Positions 1 through 6,672 of a DNA stretch of 7,526 bases are shown here, piece after piece. Position numbers and translations under genes: made by a program. Numbering within the stretch: position 1 is the first letter of the stretch; each line of letters begins with the position of its first letter. Where the stretch lies: NCBI GenBank assembly GCA_014378125.1, contig JACMOG010000787.1:1-7526 (forward strand), written 5' to 3'. Source of the DNA: Vitreoscilla sp. (GTDB lineage Bacteria > Pseudomonadota > Gammaproteobacteria > Burkholderiales > Burkholderiaceae). The notes beneath the pieces are model-generated. The model saw nothing but the letters and a program-made list of their open reading frames with translations. It made no database searches and was not told where the DNA came from.

Positions 1-415
1 GACCGGCGGGGCGCCAGAGGCGGAACACCCATGTCGACGAGGCCAGGAATCCGTACGCCATCATCACGAAGCTGACGCTGGCGAGCGCGAACCAAGGGCG
101 CCAATGCAGCCACTCCACCGCGACCACGATGCCCACGAAGCCGAGGGCGAACTGCGACAACTGCGCGAGCACGTAGCGCGCGAATTCCCGCAGCGTCGCG
201 GACGGACGCACGTCGAAGCTGATGCGGCGATGTAGCAAGTAGCTCAGCGGAATGGTGATCGGGCACGTGGACGTCACGGCCCAGGGATAGGCCATCCCCA
301 GTAACTCGGTGCCCACCCACACGATGGCGATGTTCAATGCCGCGCAGAAAAGCCCCACGAGCGCGTAACGCGAGGCCATGCCGCCAAGGCGCCGCGCGAG
401 GATCCGGATGGGCAC
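1..415 (-). CDS. GtrA-family membrane protein, partial (3' end off window)
   Basis: 138 codons are visible and no stop is reached before the window edge. The protein is hydrophobic with about four predicted membrane segments (roughly residues 15-35, 42-62, 80-101 and 108-128). It has a short basic N-terminus, an RY-ALVGLF opening, a basic HRRISF loop in the middle and an STWVFRLWRP ending. This layout and length match the GtrA/DPMS-type family, small inner-membrane proteins proposed to flip polyprenyl-phosphate-linked sugars. Because the family usually ends just after the WVF-R motif, little of the protein should be missing. I chose the GTG at 415, 11 bases after the methyltransferase stop, because it gives a normal basic leader (PIRILARRLGG) and has an AGGCGA stretch upstream. 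ATG at 379 is the alternative and has no visible ribosome binding site. A nearby GT2 polyprenyl-phosphate glycosyltransferase is the usual partner of GtrA. Family call fairly sure, start less so. Confidence 0.8.
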   Translation of the reverse strand, partial: MPIRILARRLGGMASRYALVGLFCAALNIAIVWVGTELLGMAYPWAVTSTCPITIPLSYLLHRRISFDVRPSATLREFARYVLAQLSQFALGFVGIVVAVEWLHWRPWFALASVSFVMMAYGFLASSTWVFRLWRPAG

Positions 416-426
416 CGCGGCGTCGC

Positions 427-1050
427 CTAGCCGGCCTGCCGTTCCCACAGGCCCATCCACTGTAGGCCGTTGGTGAGGCTCAGCGGACCGGTGTGGCAGG
501 CCATGGGATGGATCATCTGCAGCCGCTTCCAGCCGCGGGCCTCGATGTGTTCGACCCATTGCCAGTCTCGCTGGTAGCGATACGGCGAAGGAATGCCGAA
601 GCGGCGGTTGCCTAGCTCGTCGAGAACGGCGAGCACGTACTTGCCGGCAATGGTGCGGAACGTGTGGTCCTTGATCAGCAGGTAGCGGCTCGAGCAGCGC
701 GCCATGTCGTCGATCGCGGCGATGGGCTCGGGGCAATGATGCAGCACGTCAACCGCGTACGACAGCTCGAAGGAGCGATCGTCGAACGGAAGCCGGGCGC
801 CGTCATACAACTGGGCCTTCACGAAGCTGCCGGGGCGCGCCACCACATCCACGGGCACCAATCGCCCGACATGGGGCAGCTTCGCCACCTTGGACGCGAA
901 GTAGCCGTCGCCGCAGCCAAAATCCAGCACGCGGTCGACGCTCAGCGGCGCGATCGAGGCTCGCAGCTGTTCCAGGATCCGGGGGCGATAGGTGGTGATC
1001 ATGGAACGGCAGGAGACTTGGGAAGAAGGGTCGAGGCGCGGCGACGTCAT
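427..1050 (-). CDS. Class I SAM-dependent methyltransferase
   Basis: A soluble protein of 207 residues with no signal peptide or membrane segment. The SAM-binding motif I, VLDFGCGDGYF, lies at about residues 41-51. The acidic residue ending the second strand is in LVPVDVV (64-70). A motif like that of Methyltransf_11 enzymes follows in LPFDDRSFELSYAVDVLHHC (about 87-106). The ATG overlaps the stop of the upstream glycosyltransferase as ATGA, and GGAG sits 8 bases before it (1062-1059), so both coupling and a ribosome binding site support this start. The substrate cannot be read from the sequence. Its place between a polyprenyl-phosphate glycosyltransferase and a GtrA protein suggests methylation of a sugar, nucleotide-sugar or lipid-linked sugar in the cytoplasm, which is inference. 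A shadow start in another frame (MRSPPND..., 1066) has no family features. Confidence 0.85.
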   Translation of the reverse strand: MTSPRLDPSSQVSCRSMITTYRPRILEQLRASIAPLSVDRVLDFGCGDGYFASKVAKLPHVGRLVPVDVVARPGSFVKAQLYDGARLPFDDRSFELSYAVDVLHHCPEPIAAIDDMARCSSRYLLIKDHTFRTIAGKYVLAVLDELGNRRFGIPSPYRYQRDWQWVEHIEARGWKRLQMIHPMACHTGPLSLTNGLQWMGLWERQAG

Positions 1051-2276
1051 TCGGTGGACTCCGCACTGGCGAGGCTAAACCGGGGTCGCAGCCGAATGTA
1101 TTCCATCAGGAAGGCGACCAGGCACACCTGGCCGCCGGCCAGCATCAACATGGCCGCTGGGATGGCGACGCGCATCAACGTCTGCGGATCCGTCGCGTGG
1201 AAGCGATCCCGCGACCACAGCACCACGCTCCAGATCGCCATCGCGAAGCCGCTCGCCAGCAGCGCGAGGCCCACCAGCAACGCCCTCTCGAGCGACAGCC
1301 GGCGCAGCCAGGCGAGGCCCGCCGGCATGCGCGGCAACACGCCGATGGCCACGGCATGGCTCGACGACACCGCCGCGAACAGCACCATCTGTAGCCCGAG
1401 GCAGGCGGCGACGGACAGGTATAGCAGCGTGTGGATGTCGAGCGTGAACCATGGCAGCACGATCGGGTGGACCGCCAGCGCCGTCGACAGCGCGGTGCCG
1501 GCGGTGAGCAACGCGGCGCCCGGGTACATGAAAAGCCACGCCGGCGCGTGGATCAGCAGGAAGCGAAGATGGCGCCAGCCGTCGCGCCAGCTGCGCAGGT
1601 GCGGCGCGCGATCGCGGCCGTCCGGCGACAGCGTGGTGGGCACCTCGTCGATGCGCAGTCCGGCCAGCGTGGCCTTGACCACCATCTCGCTGGCGAACTC
1701 CATGCCGTCGGATTGCAGGTCGAGCGCGACCATGGTGGCGCGGTCGAAGCCGCGCAGCCCGCAGTGGAAATCGCGCACTGGGCTGCGGAAGAAGAGCCTG
1801 CCGACGAAGCTCAGCACCGGGTTGCCCAGGTAGCGGTGCAGCCTGGGCATGGCACCCGGCCTAATGCCGCCCGCGAAGCGGTTGCCCATGACCAGCACCA
1901 CGCCGTCGCGCAACGCCGCCACGAAGCCGCCCAGGTCGGAGAAGTCGTAGCTGTCGTCGGAGTCGCCCATGATCACGAAGCGGCCCCGCGCCGCCGCGAT
2001 GCCCGTGCGCAACGCCGCGCCGTAGCCCTTGATGGGCACGTCGACCACTCGCGCGCCCGCCTCGCGTGCAACCGCCTGCGACCCGTCGGTGGAGCCGTTG
2101 TCGGCGATCACGACCTCGCCGGCGATGTGCGACTGCTCGATGAAGCGGCGCGCCTTGGCGATGCAGGCGGGCAACGTGCGGGCCTCGTCGAGACAGGGCA
2201 TAAGAATGGTGAGCTCGCACGCTCCCGAAGGAGCGGCCCGGGCTACCGCGGTGTCTGGTAGTCGATCTTGGGACAT
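1047..2276 (-). CDS. GT2-family polyprenyl-phosphate glycosyltransferase with four C-terminal membrane helices
   Basis: The protein has 409 residues. An N-terminal GT-A fold of the dolichyl-phosphate mannose/glucose synthase type opens with LTILMPCLDEA (22-32), continues with VVIADNGSTDGS (55-66) and KGYGAALRTGIAAARG (83-98), and carries the metal-binding acidic motif in MGDSDDSYDF (103-112). The acceptor-side segments VRDFHCGLRGF (167-177) and MEFASEMVVKA (192-202) follow. About four membrane helices lie at 247-269, 283-303, 331-353 and 370-392. Such enzymes transfer a sugar from a nucleotide donor to undecaprenyl phosphate at the inner face of the inner membrane. The donor sugar is unknown. 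The reading frame stays open upstream of 2276, but those codons overlap the paralogous copy and look unlike protein, whereas MSQDRLP places the first strand normally. No strong ribosome binding site is visible, and the first codons overlap the preceding reading frame by 34 bases, so coupling is likely. The stop overlaps the methyltransferase start as ATGA. Confidence 0.88.
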   Translation of the reverse strand: MSQDRLPDTAVARAAPSGACELTILMPCLDEARTLPACIAKARRFIEQSHIAGEVVIADNGSTDGSQAVAREAGARVVDVPIKGYGAALRTGIAAARGRFVIMGDSDDSYDFSDLGGFVAALRDGVVLVMGNRFAGGIRPGAMPRLHRYLGNPVLSFVGRLFFRSPVRDFHCGLRGFDRATMVALDLQSDGMEFASEMVVKATLAGLRIDEVPTTLSPDGRDRAPHLRSWRDGWRHLRFLLIHAPAWLFMYPGAALLTAGTALSTALAVHPIVLPWFTLDIHTLLYLSVAACLGLQMVLFAAVSSSHAVAIGVLPRMPAGLAWLRRLSLERALLVGLALLASGFAMAIWSVVLWSRDRFHATDPQTLMRVAIPAAMLMLAGGQVCLVAFLMEYIRLRPRFSLASAESTE

Positions 2277-2938
2277 CGAAGAGGGTTCTTGCCCTGAAGC
2301 ACGTCGTCGATACTGCCGAAGGCTTGTGTGGTCATGCTGCGGAAATGCGAGAACGTCACCCCGTCGTGGAGGGAAACCTTGAGTTCCGCGTCGGAGTTGA
2401 GATAGTGCCGTTGCCAGGTGTCGATGTTGCGCTGGGACGCGAGGGGCGACGGTGCGAAGACGCGGGGACACGCCGCCTCCAGGATCGCGAAGACCCGCTT
2501 GGCCGCCTGGATCTGGGCATCAGCCGCCGGATCCTTATCGGAACGATACAGGACACCGCAGCTGCGCAAGTCGCTTTCGCGGTCCACGTGCCGGCCACCG
2601 TTCGTGGCCCAGCCGCGATCATCGTGGCGGCTGGCCACAAGCCCGATGTCGTCGCAATCGCTCCGGTCGACGTCCACGCCCAGCGGATACGGGCAGGCGC
2701 GCGTGGTTGGGCGCATGTGCGCCACATCCGCGGGATCGACCGCGCCCGACGCGTTGAAGAGCACGAGGGTGCGCGCATGCCAGCGTCCATCAGGGCGTGG
2801 AGACGCGTCCCCAGCTTGCCGTCCGTGGGCAGCGTGAATTCGCTCAGAGGGCTCGCGAGTCCCCGCCTGGCGCCAGCCAGAGTGCCAGGGCCGCATGCGA
2901 CTGCACGCCATCCGCACGGCCATGTCGCGCATCCTCAT
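2243..2938 (-). pseudogene. Partial, frameshifted tandem copy of the C-terminal domain of the neighbouring GT-C-like protein
   Basis: The reading frame from about 2783 to 2243 closely resembles the end of the protein encoded at 4893-2935. Landmarks shared or nearly shared are VFAILEAACP, WQRHYLN, AEL-V, FGSIDDVL and CP-I-YQTP; I count 50 of 86 identical residues at the C-terminus. All four cysteines of that domain are kept. Further 5' the homology moves between frames. PLSEFTLPTDGKLGTRLHA and LMD match in a second frame (about 2859-2785), and QSHAALALWLAPGG matches in a third (about 2903-2862). This fits two single-base deletions, one near 2859-2864 in a G run and one at 2784/2785. The membrane part (about 430 residues) is absent. 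A continuous 231-codon frame does run from the ATG at 2938, which overlaps the upstream stop as ATGA, through both shifts to TAG. A translated hybrid is therefore possible, but its first 60 residues would not resemble the family and no ribosome binding site or signal peptide is visible. Confidence 0.68.
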
Positions 2939-3597
2939 TGCGGGGTCTGGTAGTTGATCCGGGGGCATGCGACAGGCTTGCGCCGCGCCAGCACGTCGTC
3001 GATGCTGCCGAAGTAGACGCCTGGGAACACCCGAAAATGCGTGAAGTTCACGCCCTGCGACGTGGACACTGACAGCTCCGCCTCGGTGTTCAGGTAGTGC
3101 CGTTGCCACACGCCCACGCTGTGCTCGGAGGCCATGGGCCGGGGCGAGAACACGGTCGGGCATGCCGCCTCGAGGATCTCGAACACCTTCTCGGCCGTCA
3201 CCCGCTCAACCTCCGCGGCGGAATCCTTGCGCGAGAGGTAGCGCACGGCGCAGCTCAACAAGTCCTTCTCGCGGCCCGTCTTCTCGTCCGCCTGCCCCAG
3301 GGGGCGCCATGAGCCGCGGGTCGGCACGAACTGCACCGTCTCGCAGTCGCTCCAGTCGGTGTCCACGCCGAGGCGATAGACCAGCGCGCCCAGTTCCTCG
3401 CGCGCATGGCTCACCTCAGCCGGCGTCACGGCGGTAGGCGCTGCGAACAGGAGGCGGGTGCGGCCATGCCACCGGTCCATCAACGATGCGAGACGCACGC
3501 CGAGCGGTCCGTCGGTGGGAAGCGAGAAGCCGCCGACGGGGTGGGCCAGCGCGCCACCCGGTGCAAGGAAGAGTGCGATGGCCGCGTTGGTCTGCGT
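2935..3597 (-). repeat. Parent segment of the diverged tandem repeat
   Basis: This part of the GT-C-like gene, coding for residues 433-652, is repeated in diverged form directly downstream at about 2903-2243. The two copies are adjacent and in the same orientation. Divergence (roughly 58% protein identity at the C-terminal 86 residues) means this is not an assembly duplicate or a very recent event. Confidence 0.8.
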
Positions 3598-4893
3598 GCC
3601 CACGGACAGGTGAAGGAAGGGTTGCTCCTGCAGGCGCTTCGAGACGCGGTAGTCGAGATACGGGCCGGCGTCCCAGCCCACGCCGGAGAATCGCCAAGCG
3701 CCGAGCGCGAGGTAGTTCGCGCCCTGGATCACCAAGGCGGCGAGCAGTAGCACCTTCAGCGTCCGGAACGGCACGACGTGTTGCGTCGCGCGAACAAGGC
3801 CCACGCCTACCAGGACGAACAGGGGCAACGCATAGCGCGCGTTCCCCGACGATCGGATCCACAGCACGTACATGGCCACGACCAGCAGCGCGTACCGGAC
3901 GCCGGGCCCGCACCAGGTCTCTCGCTGGGCGAGCCTGCGCCATCCGCCGCGCAGGCCGAGCGCGAGCGCGGCCGCCAGTGCGGCCAGCGCCATCAACGCG
4001 GGTCGGATGTCGGGCAGGAAATCCTCGAAGACTACGAAGCTGCTGAACGTCGCCATCTCCCACACGCGCGAGACCATGCCCCCCGGCGTGGCCGGCACGA
4101 ACCGGAGCGACGTGAAAGGCTGCTGAGGTGCGTCGGGCGAATGGAAGACGTTGTTGAAGAGCGGGAAGATGGGATTGCCGAAGTCGTGCTGCAGCCAAGC
4201 CATCCACGGCCCCGCGCCGATCGCGAAAGCGAGCGTCAGGCCCGCCGCAAACAGGGCGACGCGCGCGAGGTCGGCCTGGCGGAAGGCCCACTTCATCAAC
4301 CACAGCAGACACAGCGCCAGGACGAACACCGCGTTGCTGAGCTTGACGGCGGCGGCTAGGCCCAGTAGCGCGCCGGCGATCGCCGCATCGCGCCTGTTCC
4401 CGGAAGGCGCGGCCCGCGCCGCAGACAATTCGAGCGACAACGCGACCGCCCAGAGGATCATCAGCGCGGTGATCGGGTCGCTCGACGTCGTGCCCTCGTG
4501 AATGAGCAGGATCGGCGCGATGCAGCCGAACGCCAGGGCCAGCGCGCGACACCAGAAGTCTTCTTCGCGGTCGCCGGGCCAGAAGAGCCGCGCGATCCGG
4601 TCGAGCGGCCACACCACCGACGCATGGAGCGCGCTCAGAAGCAAGCCGATGATCCAGGCCGGCAATCCGAGACTTACCAGGGCGTAGATCGGAAAATACC
4701 CAAGGGGGTTCTGGTAGCTCTGTGCGCCCGCGGCGAACAGATCGGTGCGGAAGCGCCCGGTGACCCAGGAGAACGGAAGGTACAGGTGGTGATTGACCAC
4801 GTCCCAGCTGACGTCCTTGCCGGCGAACATGCCCCAGCAGATCAGCAGCCCGAACATGCCGGCCCGCAGCAGCTTCTCGCGGCGGGCGATCAT
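2935..4893 (-). CDS. GT-C-like polytopic membrane protein with cysteine-containing C-terminal periplasmic domain; probable lipid-linked-sugar glycosyltransferase
   Basis: 652 residues. The first 400 or so form about ten membrane segments, and the last 230 or so are soluble. After helix 1 comes an acidic loop, GKDVSWDVVNHHLYLP (25-40, D27 and D31), then AAGAQSYQNPLGYFPIY (54-70). HEGTTSSDPITAL lies at 132-144 and the GNPIFPLFNNVF motif at 239-250. A first-loop acidic pair and a GNP-FP-N motif are typical of GT-C-fold enzymes and related uncharacterised membrane proteins that use polyprenyl-phosphate sugars at the periplasmic face. I do not recognise a named family for the whole protein. The soluble tail has four cysteines (C517, C548, C578, C643), all conserved in the partial copy just downstream, and is predicted periplasmic. 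I chose the ATG at 4893 because it overlaps the preceding stop as ATGA; ATG at 4908 would add five residues. Beside a GT2 enzyme and a GtrA protein, this would be the GtrC-like transferase of the set, which is inference. Confidence 0.8.
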   Translation of the reverse strand: MIARREKLLRAGMFGLLICWGMFAGKDVSWDVVNHHLYLPFSWVTGRFRTDLFAAGAQSYQNPLGYFPIYALVSLGLPAWIIGLLLSALHASVVWPLDRIARLFWPGDREEDFWCRALALAFGCIAPILLIHEGTTSSDPITALMILWAVALSLELSAARAAPSGNRRDAAIAGALLGLAAAVKLSNAVFVLALCLLWLMKWAFRQADLARVALFAAGLTLAFAIGAGPWMAWLQHDFGNPIFPLFNNVFHSPDAPQQPFTSLRFVPATPGGMVSRVWEMATFSSFVVFEDFLPDIRPALMALAALAAALALGLRGGWRRLAQRETWCGPGVRYALLVVAMYVLWIRSSGNARYALPLFVLVGVGLVRATQHVVPFRTLKVLLLAALVIQGANYLALGAWRFSGVGWDAGPYLDYRVSKRLQEQPFLHLSVGTQTNAAIALFLAPGGALAHPVGGFSLPTDGPLGVRLASLMDRWHGRTRLLFAAPTAVTPAEVSHAREELGALVYRLGVDTDWSDCETVQFVPTRGSWRPLGQADEKTGREKDLLSCAVRYLSRKDSAAEVERVTAEKVFEILEAACPTVFSPRPMASEHSVGVWQRHYLNTEAELSVSTSQGVNFTHFRVFPGVYFGSIDDVLARRKPVACPRINYQTPQ

Positions 4894-6596
4894 GGACGCT
4901 CGACCCATTCAGGCAGCGGCTCGCCCAGCCCGCGCCAGTACGACCACACGCGACGGCTTCTTGCGCAGTCCTTCGGCGACATGAACCGGCAGGCGCGCTC
5001 CAGGGTGTCGATGGCAAGCACCGGATCGCCGTTGAGCGCCACGACGTGGGCGTAGAGCTCCTGGCTGGGCACGAACGGGAAGCGCAGCATGGGCATGCGC
5101 ATGGCCACGATATCGGCTGCGGGGATGCCGCTCGCCGGCACATGCGCCGCGAACGCGTGATAGGCCTGCAGCTGGTCGAGCAGCAAGGCATCGGGGATCT
5201 CCGCGTCGGCGTTCAGCGAAGCGTGGCCGGCGGCGCGGTCGAGCACCAGCACCGGACGCGTGTCGCCCAGCGGGGTGTAGTCGCGCGCGAGCAGCGCGAG
5301 CAGCAGCGCGGGAGCGAGCGCGAGGACCGCGAAAGCGGCGCGTCCGGCGATGGGCAGGCGCCAGGCGCGCGCGTCGAGCGACGTGTCGGGCTCGGTCGCG
5401 CCCAGCATCAGCCCGAGGGGAAACAGGAAATAGGCATAGTGCAGCGGCAGTTCGACCAGCCCGTGCAGCAGCAACGCCATGCTCGCCAGGGCCGTCGCGA
5501 ACGCGGCGGCGTCGGGCGCCCGCCCGACGCGCAGGAGGACGGCGACGATCAAGGCGACACCCGCCGCCCCGCCGATGGGGATGCCGAACCACACCATCAG
5601 GTCGAGCACGATGTCGTGGGTGCTTGTGAAGAGCCATAGTAACGGCGGATGCGTCGGCGCCAGCGCGAATTGCGCGGCCCCGTTCTGCAGCGCGCCCCAC
5701 CCGGCCCAAGGACGCGCGATGGCCGCATCGATGAACATGCGCCAGACGTCGGGACGCCGCCCGCCGCTGATGCGATCCTGGACGTCCAGGCCCGCGAGGC
5801 CGAGGTGGCCGTCGACCCAGGGCACGGCGAACACGCCGGTCCCCACGACGGCGGCGGCCGCGAACAGCATGAGGCCCCGCCGGGACAACCCGAGCTCCCT
5901 GCCGCGCCAGAGGAATGCCAGCACCATGGCGACCAGGACCATCCAGGCCACGCGCGACTGCGTGAGGTCGACCACCAGAAGCATCAGGACGCCCAGCACG
6001 CCGCACGCGACACCGCCCAGCAGCCGGCGCTCGCGCAGTCGCCACGCGCCCAGCAGGCCCTGGATCATCAGGGAGCACAGCAGGTTGGTCTGTTCCATGT
6101 GCGCCACCGGGCGGCCGGCGGCCACCTTGATGTCGAGGTCGAGCGTCAGCCAGCCCAGCCATTGCAGCAACGCCAGCGGTGCGGAGCATGCTGCCGCGAA
6201 CAGCATCGCGACGGCCAGCCGGTCAGCCAGGCGCGCGCGTTCCGCAGGGGGCAACGACCGGGCCGTGACGATGCACACGCCGAAGCCGGCGAGGTAGGCG
6301 CTGACGAGGACGGCGTCGCCCCGATAAGACTCGATGCCGGCCAGCCATTGCAGCCAGGGGACGATCGCGAGGCCGAAGGCTGCCAGGGGCAGCGACGGCA
6401 CGCGAAGGGTGGCCACTCCGCCGTGCTCGCGCAGTCGGCCGAGGGCGCCCAGCAGGATCACCAGCACGGCGAGCGACGCGGCCCACTCGCGCCAGAAGCT
6501 CACCCAGGGGGCGTCGCCCACTGGCAGGAGCAGCGCGGCGCCCAGGAGCGCGGCACCCAGGCCATCGATTCCGAACCAGCTTTTCAGCGCGCGCAT
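4890..6596 (-). CDS. pglL: PglL/Wzy_C-type O-oligosaccharyltransferase, probable pilin glycosylase
   Basis: 568 residues, an inner-membrane protein with about eleven to twelve helices and a periplasmic C-terminal region. Family features are HMEQTNLLCSLMIQGLLG (167-184, the position of the usual GQ-N motif), TQSRVAWMVL (212-221) and a large periplasmic loop holding RPDVWRMFIDAAIARPWAGWG (281-301). THDIVLDLMVWFGIPIG (326-342) contains H327, matching the essential histidine of PglL/WaaL enzymes, and HGLVELPLHYAYFLFPLG follows at 378-395. The segment from about 445 to 568 corresponds to the Wzy_C_2-type tail, which separates PglL-like transferases from WaaL ligases. These enzymes move a glycan from undecaprenyl carrier to serine or threonine of exported proteins, often pilin. 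The frame is open to an ATG at 6656, but that would read through the pilA terminator. MRALKSW at 6596 gives a normal start before helix 1. The stop overlaps the next start as ATGA. The symbol reflects family, not tested substrate. Confidence 0.87.
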   Translation of the reverse strand: MRALKSWFGIDGLGAALLGAALLLPVGDAPWVSFWREWAASLAVLVILLGALGRLREHGGVATLRVPSLPLAAFGLAIVPWLQWLAGIESYRGDAVLVSAYLAGFGVCIVTARSLPPAERARLADRLAVAMLFAAACSAPLALLQWLGWLTLDLDIKVAAGRPVAHMEQTNLLCSLMIQGLLGAWRLRERRLLGGVACGVLGVLMLLVVDLTQSRVAWMVLVAMVLAFLWRGRELGLSRRGLMLFAAAAVVGTGVFAVPWVDGHLGLAGLDVQDRISGGRRPDVWRMFIDAAIARPWAGWGALQNGAAQFALAPTHPPLLWLFTSTHDIVLDLMVWFGIPIGGAAGVALIVAVLLRVGRAPDAAAFATALASMALLLHGLVELPLHYAYFLFPLGLMLGATEPDTSLDARAWRLPIAGRAAFAVLALAPALLLALLARDYTPLGDTRPVLVLDRAAGHASLNADAEIPDALLLDQLQAYHAFAAHVPASGIPAADIVAMRMPMLRFPFVPSQELYAHVVALNGDPVLAIDTLERACRFMSPKDCARSRRVWSYWRGLGEPLPEWVERP

Positions 6597-6628
6597 GACT
6601 TGATCAATTGATTTCGGGGCTCCAATGC

Positions 6629-6653
6629 AAAAGAGACGCCGAAGCGTCTCTTT
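6629..6653 (-). terminator. Intrinsic terminator after pilA with UUCG loop
   Basis: On the minus strand, AAAGAGACGC pairs perfectly with GCGTCTCTTT across a TTCG loop closed by C-G, the very stable UUCG tetraloop form. The 3' arm ends in TTTT (6632-6629). It lies 20 bases after the pilA stop and 33 bases before the oligosaccharyltransferase ATG, with no clear promoter between. It should make most transcripts end after pilA while a fraction reads into the glycosylation genes. The short T run would favour partial read-through. Structure seen directly, role inferred. Confidence 0.85.
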
Positions 6654-6672
6654 CACTCGTGCAGGCTACAGA

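Noticed and set aside
664..1833. Long plus-strand open frame of 389 codons opposite the methyltransferase and GT2 genes
   Set aside because: It lies wholly antisense to two genes with clear motifs, its product is rich in Arg/Ser/Ala with no domain features, and such frames are common in high-GC DNA.
2277..2471. Longer start of the GT2 gene at 2471
   Set aside because: The extra 65 residues are the other-frame reading of the conserved C-terminal domain copy and look unlike a GT2 N-terminus.
3416..5191. Minus-strand open frame of 591 codons overlapping the GT-C-like and PglL-like genes
   Set aside because: Same strand but another frame; the product is Arg/Ala/Pro-rich without membrane segments, while the overlapped frames have strong family motifs.
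5649..6611. Plus-strand open frame of 320 codons opposite the PglL-like gene
   Set aside because: The product is a Gln/His/Arg/Ala-rich low-complexity sequence, typical of the antisense of a membrane protein gene; no start signals.
6597..6656. Longer start of the PglL-like gene at 6656
   Set aside because: It would encode residues from the terminator hairpin itself and add a non-family leader; the ATG at 6596 fits the first membrane helix.
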